64,000 nt of DNA. It comes from Glaciecola sp047250385. GTDB lineage: Bacteria > Pseudomonadota > Gammaproteobacteria > Enterobacterales > Alteromonadaceae. The position numbers were made by a program, and so were the translations under genes. The notes under the pieces are model-generated. The model was not told the origin of the DNA. It saw only the letters and a program-made list of their open reading frames with translations, and made no database searches. Where the stretch lies: the NCBI RefSeq assembly GCF_047250385.1, contig NZ_JBLBVM010000045.1, positions 1-64,000 of the forward strand, in the 5' to 3' direction. Within the stretch, counting starts at the first letter, position 1, and every line of letters begins with the position of its first letter. Below, piece by piece: positions 1-7,907 of the stretch.

Positions 1-111
1 ATTGAAAACATCAAACAATACATTGATTATTACAACAACGAACGCATTAAGCTAAAACTAAAAGGCCTGAGTCCGACACAATATCGAAATCAGGCCTTGG
101 TCGCCGCTTAG
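1..111 (+). CDS. IS3-family transposase (OrfB), C-terminal fragment
   Basis: The open frame enters from the left edge and ends at TAG 109-111. It reads IENIKQYIDYYNNERIKLKL, then KGLSPTQYR. This is the characteristic C-terminus of the DDE integrase (OrfB) of IS3-family elements of the IS150 type, where a YNNxR motif and a LxGLSPxxYR motif close the protein. Only the last 36 residues are visible; the catalytic residues lie outside the window. The terminal inverted repeat follows directly, which supports an IS end. Whether the element is intact cannot be judged from here. Confidence 0.85.
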   Translation: MENIKQYIDYYNNERIKLKLKGLSPTQYRNQALVAA

Positions 112-141
112 AAATGAGTCCAACTTAATGGGGTCACTTCA
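1..141 (+). mobile_element. Right end of an IS3-family (IS150-like) insertion sequence
   Basis: This covers the transposase C-terminus plus the terminal repeat at about 118-141. Read on the minus strand, the repeat begins TGAAGTGACCCCATTAAG, the usual tip of IS elements of this group, starting with TGA and rich in GACCCC. The boundary is placed at the TCA at 139-141. The left end and the target duplication partner are outside the window. Confidence 0.8.
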
Positions 142-164
142 GGAAACATTAGCGCTTTTTTATT

Positions 165-209
165 AACTCAACTTTACTTCACTTAACTTAACTTAACTTA
201 ACTTAACTT
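165..209. repeat. Pentanucleotide microsatellite (AACTT)n
   Basis: Nine consecutive 5-bp units of AACTT occur here. The last five are perfect, with imperfect units (AACTC, TACTT, CACTT) among the first four. The array starts 23 bp from the IS end and contains the stop codon of the minus-strand gene at 203-1108. A 5-bp unit is prone to slipped-strand copy-number change; here it would alter sequence after the stop codon rather than within the domains. Confidence 0.9.
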
Positions 210-1108
210 GCCTTTGGTGGAATAACCCAATATTTTCCGTTGAAACTAGCGACAGCCGTATCTTCGTCGTGTATGTCGACAGTCAGTTCAATAGGACATT
301 TCTTGTTAGACTTGAGTAGATCGAATCGTGCTTTCACCGATTCGATGTTGCAAACAGCACGTGGGCGCATCGTTATAGGTTTATGGTAATGAATGTCGCC
401 GTCACCGAGCACAATTTCACCTTGAAGACCTTTTTGCTTAAGTTGCAGAAATATCATTCCCCAACCTGTTAGCGTAGCTTGCGAAAAAATACTTCCTGCG
501 AACATGGAACCGTGTAGATTAATGTTCTTATTTAACGATGCTCTAGTTTCAATAGTACTCTCAGTATATTGATAAAGCTTAATGCCCATATGTTCGGTAA
601 TCGGGATTTTTTCATGCCAGGTATCCTGAAGCTCTTTGCACCATTGGGGATGGAGAACAAGGACATTGTTGTCCACAAGTAATTTGAACATATGCTTGCG
701 TTTTAGCTTTCCCAGTTCCGCCGGAGCTTCTTTTTCGATTTGAAATCCACAAGCAGCGAAAAATGACATTGAGGTTTCTCGTGAATTAGTAACCGCTCGT
801 TGTGCACCTAAATCACGCGCAACCGCCTCTAAAGCTGTTAAGATAAGTTGACCCACACCTTTGCGTCGGTACTTACTATCTACCGCTATATGCCTTATTT
901 GAGCCTCTTCTGACGTATTTAAATGGATTCGACCACAGGCCACTATCTGCCCAGAGGGATTTAGAACGACTCTATGTTCACTAACGGTTTCATACTCGTC
1001 TTTTTCTGAGCCTTCTGGAAAACCCCACTGCTTACGCAACCACAGCCATCTAAAATGAAAGTAATCATTGAGTTCTTGTTCTGATGTAGGCTTTGAGATC
1101 GTAAACAA
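203..1108 (-). CDS. GNAT acetyltransferase fused to a YiiD-type hot-dog thioesterase-like domain
   Basis: Residues 1 to about 145 form a GNAT domain: the acetyl-CoA loop is seen as RRKGVGQLILTALE, preceded by IRHIAVDSKYR. The remainder matches the C-terminal domain of YiiD proteins, a hot-dog fold (LHGSMFAGSIFSQATLTGWG followed by GDGDIHYHKPI). The 301-residue length fits the fused family. The start is TTG at 1106-1108, supported by a GAGGA element a few bases upstream. E. coli YiiD has been linked to initiation of fatty acid synthesis; the same role here is inference. The stop codon falls inside the AACTT microsatellite, so the final residues could differ between strains. Confidence 0.8.
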   Translation of the reverse strand: MFTISKPTSEQELNDYFHFRWLWLRKQWGFPEGSEKDEYETVSEHRVVLNPSGQIVACGRIHLNTSEEAQIRHIAVDSKYRRKGVGQLILTALEAVARDLGAQRAVTNSRETSMSFFAACGFQIEKEAPAELGKLKRKHMFKLLVDNNVLVLHPQWCKELQDTWHEKIPITEHMGIKLYQYTESTIETRASLNKNINLHGSMFAGSIFSQATLTGWGMIFLQLKQKGLQGEIVLGDGDIHYHKPITMRPRAVCNIESVKARFDLLKSNKKCPIELTVDIHDEDTAVASFNGKYWVIPPKAS

Positions 1109-1189
1109 AAGTGTTCCTCGTTATGCTCCAGAGCAGCGTGTTAAAATTTCAGTAAGCGGCTAGTGTATCTTGAATTACGTACACCGTCA

Positions 1190-1207
1190 TCCCTTCGAAG
1201 GAAGGGA
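1190..1207. repeat. REP-like extragenic palindrome
   Basis: A perfect 7-bp inverted repeat, TCCCTTC and GAAGGGA around a GAAG loop, is preceded by ACCGTCA. The arrangement GTCATCCC-stem-GGGA resembles the widespread proteobacterial extragenic palindromes that translate as RHP-x-EGRxP. It sits between the GNAT/YiiD gene and the 3' end of olsF. Only one copy was noticed in the window, so the REP assignment is tentative. Confidence 0.45.
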
Positions 1208-1300
1208 ACTCCCAAACTTCATGGAAAGCTTTGATAGTACACTTTTTGAATTTCCTAACGTTATTTGGAGATTCTTGCCTTCGCAAAAAAAACAGAAATT

Positions 1301-3037
1301 TCACCAATCACAATATTCTTTATACGTCTCGCCGACATATAATTTAAGCAACTTTTCTGGAGCACTAGGGAAGTGCACACTTAGCAATAAACCTGGGGTA
1401 TGATTGAAACTAGTGTCTATACCTAAAGCATGAAATTTGCCGCCCATTTTTAGATATTGCCTAGCTAGGACAGGTACGTCTTTTCCGTCATCTTCAATGC
1501 TAGTTAAAAATGCAGTAAGTTGCTCACCTAATTTTATTTTTTGTGCGAGTTCATTTATTTCAATATGATTATCGAACTCAAACGAATTTATGGCTTCCAC
1601 CTGAGAGGCACTTTGCGAGTCAATCAAACCTTGTTCAATCAATTTTACGCTTCGTGGGTCAAACAACTTACTAATTGACACTGTGCCATAAAGTGTTCGG
1701 TATTGTGGAAACTGAGCGACAAATCGACCTATACCTTTCCAAAGCAATAATAAGCCTTGATATGAGCCTTGCATTTCAGGAACTAAAAATGACCGGCCCA
1801 TTTCCATACAGGGTTCTTGCTGATTGACGAAACTAGGTCTGAACTTAAACATTTTATGCAAGTACAAGCCTTCAGGGCCTTCACTGTCGAGCAACTTGTC
1901 AGTCAGACCCATACGATAAGCTCCCACTATTTTCTTTTGTTCATTATCTAAAATAAACAGATGAGTATAAGTCGCATCGTATCGATCAGTATCAAGTGCT
2001 TGACCACTTCCTTCATTATGCATTCTAAACACAATCTCGCGCAGACGAGCAATTTCCCTAACGACGAGAGGAAGTTGTGATTGGTAGCCAAAATAAACGG
2101 AGTATCCCTTATTTTCTAGAAGCAATTGATTGGCAGGAAGCGCGGAGATCTCTTTGATCAGTTGGCTAGTTTGAATTTCATCAATAATAGGTAACTGCTC
2201 TGTGACCATATCAGCAGGCCATTGATATCTCCATCGACGATCTTGTGCATAACTAAGCGCTCTGCAAAGCATCGCTTTGTCAGTATGATTCAGTTGTTTA
2301 TCAAACTGCTTTTCCTTAACTGAATTGCCTGTATTAATAACAATCTTGGCGCCAGTTTTATTCAGTAACTCACGGCCTAAAAACAACATACGTAGTTTAA
2401 AATATATCCTTTCAATTCGATAAAACTTCTTACTGTTTTCACCGTTTACAAATATAGGTACGTACTGACAACTATCAATACTGACTAATCTTCCTACGAG
2501 CTTGTTCCAAACGTGTTCACTAATGCCAGATTTCGCTTTTTGATAATAGGACACTTTTCCGGCGGGGAAGATAAGTAGCGCCCCTTGTGATTGAACATGT
2601 TTCACGCATTGGCGCAGGGAGGGGCCATTTTTAGGATCGTTGGGGGAGAGTGGATTAGTGAAAATAAAATAGTCAGATATTTCTCTGAAGATACCAAGTC
2701 CTTTGTTGGCTAATACTTTTAAATCGGGACGAACTTCACCTATTAAGCGTGCCAAAATAACGCCTTCTATACCACCAAAAGGATGATTGCTGGCAATGAC
2801 AACCGGGCCTGTTTTGGGGATTTTTAGCTTGAGTTTCTCTGCGCCTTGAATATCTAATTTAAGAATTTGAATTAAGCGGTCAGAGAAAGCTTCTTTGCTC
2901 AAACCTTGCATTTCATGCTGACGATATAAGCGGTCCATTTTTTTGATGCCAAGCAATCGGTCGAGAAACCAAATGAAAAGCTTGTTTGCAAAGTGAGTGT
3001 TTGGCGATATATTGCTAATACTAATGGCGGGTTGCAT
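1301..3037 (-). CDS. olsF: Bifunctional ornithine-lipid acyltransferase (OlsF-like)
   Basis: This 578-residue protein has two acyltransferase domains. Residues about 60-270 are a PlsC/OlsA-like lysophospholipid acyltransferase with SNHPFGG at 83-89 (catalytic His85; Glu91 stands where the HxxxxD-type acid is expected) and the LIFPAGKVSY motif. Residues about 310-560 resemble the OlsB/GNAT-type N-acyltransferase (IVGAYRMG, CMEMGRSFLVPE, GTVSISKLFD). The same order and length are known for OlsF of Serratia, which N-acylates ornithine and then O-acylates the lyso-lipid, giving phosphate-free membrane lipids. No signal peptide is present; a cytoplasmic membrane-associated enzyme is expected. The start is ATG at 3035-3037 with an upstream GGAA. 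Confidence 0.78.
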   Translation of the reverse strand: MQPAISISNISPNTHFANKLFIWFLDRLLGIKKMDRLYRQHEMQGLSKEAFSDRLIQILKLDIQGAEKLKLKIPKTGPVVIASNHPFGGIEGVILARLIGEVRPDLKVLANKGLGIFREISDYFIFTNPLSPNDPKNGPSLRQCVKHVQSQGALLIFPAGKVSYYQKAKSGISEHVWNKLVGRLVSIDSCQYVPIFVNGENSKKFYRIERIYFKLRMLFLGRELLNKTGAKIVINTGNSVKEKQFDKQLNHTDKAMLCRALSYAQDRRWRYQWPADMVTEQLPIIDEIQTSQLIKEISALPANQLLLENKGYSVYFGYQSQLPLVVREIARLREIVFRMHNEGSGQALDTDRYDATYTHLFILDNEQKKIVGAYRMGLTDKLLDSEGPEGLYLHKMFKFRPSFVNQQEPCMEMGRSFLVPEMQGSYQGLLLLWKGIGRFVAQFPQYRTLYGTVSISKLFDPRSVKLIEQGLIDSQSASQVEAINSFEFDNHIEINELAQKIKLGEQLTAFLTSIEDDGKDVPVLARQYLKMGGKFHALGIDTSFNHTPGLLLSVHFPSAPEKLLKLYVGETYKEYCDW

Positions 3038-3180
3038 GAATTCCAGTGCCTATTAAAAAGTAGTGAATCAAATAAAAAAGCTGTATTTTAGAAGACCAAG
3101 GTTATCCTTTTTTCTTTCAATTTACTTCTGTTTTTCATTCATTCGAAAATGCACCGATGTTGCAACGAGGTGCCAAATTT

Positions 3181-3211
3181 ATGCTTATAGGTATTTTGTC
3201 GATATAAGCAT
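3181..3211. promoter_or_regulatory. Inverted repeat in the olsF / 3328 divergent intergenic region
   Basis: Perfect 9-bp arms ATGCTTATA (3181-3189) and TATAAGCAT (3203-3211) are separated by 13 bp. They lie in a very AT-rich 290-bp gap between two divergently transcribed genes. The dyad could be an operator for a dimeric regulator or a chance AT palindrome. No other feature was seen in 3038-3327, and short frames there look spurious. Confidence 0.35.
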
Positions 3212-3327
3212 ATTCTATACAAGCAGTATTGATAAGATGAAGAGTTTCTATATTTCAAGTTCTGGCTTACACTTTTATCAAAAAATGTACAGAATTCACA
3301 AATTGTCAAACAAGATGAGAACAATCC

Positions 3328-4245
3328 ATGCTTTTGATGACTCAATTACATATTGATATTGCTAGAAACTCAACAGATGACTTTAATTTGTTTCACGACA
3401 AAAGCCGCTGGCACTGGCTTCGCGGGAATCCTTTTGAGGGCCCTATCGCATTGGGCTTTCAGCTCGGTTGCTTTATCGAGTATCAATGTAAATTATTGGA
3501 CATGAATGGCGCCAGCGATATTGATCCTGAGCAGTTTCGCTTTAGTGCTTATGAATTTAGTTTTGCAAACTGTGTGCGGCCTGACGATGAAGTTAGTTTA
3601 AGTGTTAAAAGTGGCAAATGGTCAAATGGTGACGGCCCAAGCATCTTCAGCCGACGCCTTATTTTAAAAGCTAATAAAAAGCCTGCGATTATTGGTCATA
3701 AGCGCGAAGCTAATGATATGACCTTGCCGTTGCCAAGTAAGTTACCGCCAATGCATATGCTCAATGATCTAAGTGATAGAGACTTAGTACCTGGGACGAA
3801 ATACTTTTTAAAACGCAAATATATGATTGTGGGCAATGCTAAGAACTTCTTAGCTAGTGCTGGGGCAGAACAGAGCCTATTTATCGATGAATTCGCTGAT
3901 AAAGTAGATTTTCCAGAAATGTACCCTTTGGGGTTAATCTCATCAGCCCTCCTTGAACGTGCCGTTTTTGAAGATATTGACTTAATTTCTCACCCCATGA
4001 TTTATGCCAGCCAGAAGCTTTGTATAGATAAGCGACAGCTTGAAGAACTGCGCAGTAACGATGCAATTAACATACTAGTGGGCCCAGATATATCTGACGA
4101 CGCTAATGAGTTTGGTCCTGAGTCGAGTAATAAGAAACTAGTGATTCAAGAATGCGTTGCGTATGGTAAGGAAGAGAAACCCTTATTTATCGCGAAAGTC
4201 TGCTTAATTCCATTGAATAGTCTTATAAAAGCAAAATCTGAGTAA
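3328..4245 (+). CDS. MaoC-like hot-dog domain protein, function unknown
   Basis: This 305-residue soluble protein has no signal peptide. The segment at about residues 15-50 contains DDFNLFHD and then GPIALGFQLG. This is the layout of MaoC/(R)-hydratase hot-dog domains (D-x-N-x-x-H, then G-x-I-A-x-G). The second half, from about residue 150, may be another divergent hot-dog unit (KRKYMIVGNAKNFLASAG). By analogy it would bind acyl-CoA or acyl-ACP, but the hydratase pattern is imperfect. It is divergent from olsF, so a lipid-related role is plausible but unproven. The start is ATG 3328; ATG 3337 is an alternative. Confidence 0.6.
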   Translation: MLLMTQLHIDIARNSTDDFNLFHDKSRWHWLRGNPFEGPIALGFQLGCFIEYQCKLLDMNGASDIDPEQFRFSAYEFSFANCVRPDDEVSLSVKSGKWSNGDGPSIFSRRLILKANKKPAIIGHKREANDMTLPLPSKLPPMHMLNDLSDRDLVPGTKYFLKRKYMIVGNAKNFLASAGAEQSLFIDEFADKVDFPEMYPLGLISSALLERAVFEDIDLISHPMIYASQKLCIDKRQLEELRSNDAINILVGPDISDDANEFGPESSNKKLVIQECVAYGKEEKPLFIAKVCLIPLNSLIKAKSE

Positions 4246-4331
4246 ATTACATCGTTTAATTGCCCTTTAAGTGTGTAAATAGGGTAAAATATTCGCCATT
4301 ATTTTTGACCTCTTTATATGGTGGAATTGGC

Positions 4332-5396
4332 ATGACGACAACGCTTACTATTCAAACTCCAGATGATTGGCATTTACATTTTCGCGATGGTGAAATGCTT
4401 AAGGAAACTGTTCCTGCGACTGCACGTTGTTTTAAACGTGCGATTGTTATGCCAAACCTAGTACCGCCAGTAACGACAACTGAAATGGCTTTAGACTATA
4501 AGCAGCGCATATTGGATGCAGTGCCAGAAGGCGTTGAATTTGAACCTCTGCTGACTTTGTTTTTGACCAACCAAACCACAACCCAAGAAATCAAAAACGC
4601 GAAAGCGGCTGGTATTGTTGCATCAAAGCTATACCCCGCAGGTGCAACAACGAATTCAGATGCAGCAGTTAAAGGCATTAAAACTCTATATCCCGTTTTC
4701 GAGGTCATGCAAGAAGAGGGAATGTTGTTGTTAATCCACGGTGAAGTAACCGATGCTCACATCGATATATTCGATCGTGAGAAAGAGTTCATCGATACCT
4801 ATTTACGTGACATTGTGAACGACTTTCCAAACTTAAAGGTCGTTTTTGAACACATTACTACAAAGGATGCGGTAGATTTTGTGCTCGCTTCCTCTGACAA
4901 CGTAGCCGCGACCATTACTCCACAGCACCTACTTTTAAACCGCAACGATTTGTTAGTTGGCGGCGTTCGTCCACATAACTATTGTTTACCCGTGTTAAAG
5001 CGCAATACTCATCAACAAGCTTTAAGGGAAGTAGTCGCGTCAGGCTCTAAAAAGTTCTTTCTAGGCACTGATTCAGCGCCACACGAAAAACATAAAAAAG
5101 AAAACGCTTGTGGTTGTGCTGGTTGCTATAGCGCTTGGAGTGCAATTGAGTTGTACGCACAGGTCTTTGAAGATTTAGACGCGATAGAAAAATTAGAGGG
5201 CTTTGCGAGTCATTACGGCCCAGACTTCTATGGATTACCTCGCAACGGCGGAACGATCACACTAAACAAACAAAGCTGGGAAGTTCCTAGCAATATCAAA
5301 TTACCGACAAAAGATGACACTGCTAGCACGGAACCCGCTAACAATGAAATAGTGCCATTCTTTGCAGGTGAAACCCTACAATGGAAATTAGCATGA
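4332..5396 (+). CDS. pyrC: Dihydroorotase
   Basis: PyrC cyclises carbamoyl-aspartate to dihydroorotate, the third step of pyrimidine synthesis. The 354-residue protein starts at ATG 4332, after GTGGAATTGGC; an upstream in-frame ATG at 4260 would add 24 non-conserved residues and is rejected. The type-II dihydroorotase metal site is seen in DDWHLHFRDG (His14, His16), the carboxylated lysine in ASKLYPAGAT (Lys99), then LIHGEV, VFEHIT and the catalytic FLGTDSAPH. A KENACGCAGC segment typical of the enterobacterial PyrC group is present. The stop overlaps the dbpA start as ATGA, so the two genes are probably translationally coupled. Confidence 0.96.
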   Translation: MTTTLTIQTPDDWHLHFRDGEMLKETVPATARCFKRAIVMPNLVPPVTTTEMALDYKQRILDAVPEGVEFEPLLTLFLTNQTTTQEIKNAKAAGIVASKLYPAGATTNSDAAVKGIKTLYPVFEVMQEEGMLLLIHGEVTDAHIDIFDREKEFIDTYLRDIVNDFPNLKVVFEHITTKDAVDFVLASSDNVAATITPQHLLLNRNDLLVGGVRPHNYCLPVLKRNTHQQALREVVASGSKKFFLGTDSAPHEKHKKENACGCAGCYSAWSAIELYAQVFEDLDAIEKLEGFASHYGPDFYGLPRNGGTITLNKQSWEVPSNIKLPTKDDTASTEPANNEIVPFFAGETLQWKLA

Positions 5397-6805
5397 CATC
5401 TACTGCGGCAAATAGCGCGACCTCCTTTTCTAACTTAGGTTTATCTAAACCTTTGATGGAAGCAATAGAAGCCCTTGAGTTTACTCAAATGACACAAACT
5501 CAGCAGGCGTGCCTGCCGGATGTATTGGCAGGCAAAGATGTTGCTGTACAGGCTAAAACTGGTAGCGGTAAAACTTTGGCTTTTGCCCTTGCTCTATTAA
5601 GTAAAATAGACGTTGAAGCTAAGAACCCACAGGCTTTAATCATGTGTCCGACACGTGAATTGGCTGAGCAGGTGGCAGAGCAAATTCGTTTGCTCGCTAA
5701 GCGCATGTCTAATCTTAAGGTAGTTTCTTTGGTAGGTGGAATGCCAATGGGTCCACAAATTGTGTCTCTGCGTTACGGTGCAAATGTTGTCGTGGGTACG
5801 CCTGGGCGCATCATGGATCATATCGGTAAGCGCACACTCAGTCTTAAGAAAGTAAATTGCTTTGTACTAGATGAAGCTGACCGCATGTTGGATATGGGCT
5901 TCGAAGATGAAATGCGTATTGTAATGCACAATTTATCGCAAACGGCATTGGCTGCAACTCGCCAAACCTTATTGTTTTCAGCGACCTTCCCAGAGCAAAT
6001 CAAGAGTATTACCGATCAATATCAACGCAATGCGAAGATTATAAAAGTAGAAGATGGCGAGTCAGCGCCGAATATCGAGCAACAAGCTTATCGCATTAAC
6101 AATGAGCATCGAACACAAGCAGTTGCAGCACTACTGACTCATCATCAGATTGAATCGACCATTGTATTTTGCCGAACTCGACGCGAAACCAAAGAGCTTA
6201 GTGACGAACTCTATCAAATGGGCTTTACAGCCGTTGGTTTGCATGGCGATCTGGAGCAATCAGAACGTAGCCAAGTGTTAGCTCGCTTTGCCAACAAAAC
6301 AGTTAGCGTATTGGTTGCTACAGATGTGGCCGCTCGAGGTCTTGATATTGACCGTGTCGACTTAGTCATTAATCATCGAGTGAGTGAAGACATTGATACC
6401 CACACTCATCGTATTGGACGAACTGGAAGAGCCGAAGAAAAAGGTTTAGCAATTACACTTATTGATGAAAGTGAAGAAGGTAAGTTAGACGAGATTGCTG
6501 CCAGAACAGATGCGAAAATCAACAAGATGCACATACAAGGCGTGCGTTTTCATGCAAACCGCATCAGAGAGCCAGAATACGTATGTATTGCTGTTGATGG
6601 CGGCAAACGAGATAAACTTCGTCCTGGTGATGTATTAGGCGCATTAACGAAAGAAGCGGAAATCCCAGGGGAAGATATTGGCAAAATTTCGATTTCCGCC
6701 CGACATACATATATCGCGATCAAAGCGAGAAGCGTAAAGCGCGCACTCAATCAATTTAGAGAGCGCCGTATTAAAGGGAAGCGTTTTAAGGCTAGAAAAC
6801 TATAA
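5393..6805 (+). CDS. dbpA: ATP-dependent RNA helicase DbpA
   Basis: DbpA is a DEAD-box helicase that acts on hairpin 92 of 23S rRNA during 50S assembly. The helicase motifs appear in order: Q motif (TQTQQACLPDVLAGKD), AKTGSGKT, PTRELAEQ, VLDEADRMLD, FSATFPEQI, the C-terminal RecA motifs (VATDVAARGLDID) and HRIGRTGRA. After residue about 390 comes the DbpA RNA-binding domain, with KRDKLRPGDVLGAL, EDIGKISI and a very basic tail. That domain separates it from other DEAD-box proteins. The ATG at 5393 overlaps the pyrC stop; an ATG four codons earlier is possible. Confidence 0.95.
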   Translation: MTSTAANSATSFSNLGLSKPLMEAIEALEFTQMTQTQQACLPDVLAGKDVAVQAKTGSGKTLAFALALLSKIDVEAKNPQALIMCPTRELAEQVAEQIRLLAKRMSNLKVVSLVGGMPMGPQIVSLRYGANVVVGTPGRIMDHIGKRTLSLKKVNCFVLDEADRMLDMGFEDEMRIVMHNLSQTALAATRQTLLFSATFPEQIKSITDQYQRNAKIIKVEDGESAPNIEQQAYRINNEHRTQAVAALLTHHQIESTIVFCRTRRETKELSDELYQMGFTAVGLHGDLEQSERSQVLARFANKTVSVLVATDVAARGLDIDRVDLVINHRVSEDIDTHTHRIGRTGRAEEKGLAITLIDESEEGKLDEIAARTDAKINKMHIQGVRFHANRIREPEYVCIAVDGGKRDKLRPGDVLGALTKEAEIPGEDIGKISISARHTYIAIKARSVKRALNQFRERRIKGKRFKARKL

Positions 6806-6919
6806 GTTTTATTCTCAATAATTTTTCCGTGTGCGCTGAATTGCAGTTACTTTTGCGAAGAAGCGCCAAAGCCAAAATCTATATTATTCGTAATAAAATC
6901 ATAACTTATTTATCAATCA

Positions 6920-6941
6920 TTCAGCTTTTGTTCAGTTTTAA
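6920..6941. promoter_or_regulatory. 11-bp tandem direct repeat upstream of an outer-membrane gene
   Basis: TTCAGCTTTTG is followed at once by TTCAGTTTTAA. Direct half-sites with an 11-bp period are the usual site for OmpR/PhoB-family response regulators. They lie about 60-80 bp before the barrel gene at 6999. No cognate regulator is in the window, so the assignment is only suggestive. Confidence 0.3.
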
Positions 6942-6998
6942 AATGCCAATCTTAGTCAGCAAATTCCACATTTATGAATTCAAAAAAAAGGATATTTA

Positions 6999-7676
6999 AT
7001 GAAGCGTTCGCTTAGTTTTTTAGCAATCACCGCGCTGATGGGAAGTCATGCATCGTCTATCGCAAAAGTTAGTGTAAGTTCTGATTTTATCGAAGCCGGT
7101 CGAGCTAACGTTTATTTCGACTCTCAAGAACCAAGCGCCGATGGTTACTATGTATCGGGGCGGAAATTAATATCTGACAATTTTTATTTGGTAGGTGAGT
7201 ATTTCAATACAAGAGTAGATAGCTTTGGTTTTCGAGTTGTTGACCTGGGAGATCGTGAGCGTGTTGATCGCTTATCAGCAAACGACGACTTTAAAGAGCT
7301 TTCTATTGGCTTAGGCTATTTATATCAAATTTCAAATAGTAGCTTTTTTCGCTTCGAAGCAAAATATTACGACTTCGAACAGGAGAGGCGCTCCAACTTT
7401 TCCAGAACGTTCAACAATCCACTCGAAATAGAGCAAGATGTAACATATCAACGAGCTGAGAGCACTGGCTCTATTATAGAAGCAGGTTACAAAGCGAAAG
7501 CCTTCAATTCATTTGAGTTCGAGATAGGCGTAGGTTACCGCCACATTGACGCTGCCACCGGCATGTATACCGAGTTATCAGCCTCTTATTTGCTGGGAGA
7601 TAATTGGAAAGTTAGCCTCAGTACTGAGCAAGGAGATACTGACCGGTATATGCTGGGTGTTGGCTATGCATTTTAG
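6999..7676 (+). CDS. Outer-membrane beta-barrel protein, function unknown
   Basis: This is a 225-residue protein with an N-terminal signal peptide (MKRSLSFLAITALMGSHASS, cleavage near IA-K). The mature part alternates polar and aromatic residues typical of an 8-10-stranded barrel, for example GYYVSGRKLISDNFYLVGEY and ELSIGLGYLYQISNSSFFRF. It ends in a terminal aromatic residue (YMLGVGYAF), the signal recognised by BamA. Spacing from the SD (AAAAAAAAGGA) to ATG 6999 is good. It is similar in size and style to OmpA-like or OmpW-like porin-type proteins, but no specific family is recognised. It overlaps the lipoprotein gene downstream by 11 bp. Confidence 0.75.
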   Translation: MKRSLSFLAITALMGSHASSIAKVSVSSDFIEAGRANVYFDSQEPSADGYYVSGRKLISDNFYLVGEYFNTRVDSFGFRVVDLGDRERVDRLSANDDFKELSIGLGYLYQISNSSFFRFEAKYYDFEQERRSNFSRTFNNPLEIEQDVTYQRAESTGSIIEAGYKAKAFNSFEFEIGVGYRHIDAATGMYTELSASYLLGDNWKVSLSTEQGDTDRYMLGVGYAF

Positions 7677-7899
7677 GAATTTCAAAAAGCTTCCGGTTTA
7701 TATTTTTACTGTGTGTTTATTATCCGCTTGCACTTCAACACCGACAGAACAATTGCTTGGTGAAGTGTTTATGACAGTGTTAACGGGTACGGTGACATCC
7801 AAAGGAAATCAAGCGCAGTGCAACCAATACAAAATGACTTGCAATAATTACCGAGAGTGGAGAGAAGATAATAAAATCGCTTGTTCTTGCTCAGATTAA
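7666..7899 (+). CDS. Small Cys-rich lipoprotein
   Basis: This 77-residue protein starts at ATG 7666, inside the end of the barrel gene (11-bp overlap). A lipoprotein signal is clear: MHFRNFKKLPVYIFTVCLLS then the lipobox LLSAC with Cys22. The mature chain has four more cysteines (52, 59, 73, 75) in QCNQYKMTC and IACSCSD, which could form disulfides in the periplasm. The longer in-frame start at 7546 would run through the barrel gene and is rejected. The overlap suggests co-translation with the barrel, and a lipoprotein partner for it is a reasonable guess. No family recognised. Confidence 0.65.
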   Translation: MHFRNFKKLPVYIFTVCLLSACTSTPTEQLLGEVFMTVLTGTVTSKGNQAQCNQYKMTCNNYREWREDNKIACSCSD

Positions 7900-7907
7900 A
7901 GGCAAGT

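Noticed and set aside
1170..1403. Plus-strand frame of 77 codons after the GNAT/YiiD gene
   Set aside because: It runs over the REP-like palindrome and into the 3' end of olsF on the other strand; its composition is that of an antisense shadow and no SD precedes it.
3063..3356. Frames on both strands in the olsF upstream gap
   Set aside because: Very AT-rich, low-complexity translation with no SD; both strands are open by composition only.
4260..4331. N-terminal extension of pyrC
   Set aside because: The extra 24 residues match nothing in dihydroorotases, and ATG 4332 has the right distance to the HLHFRDG motif.
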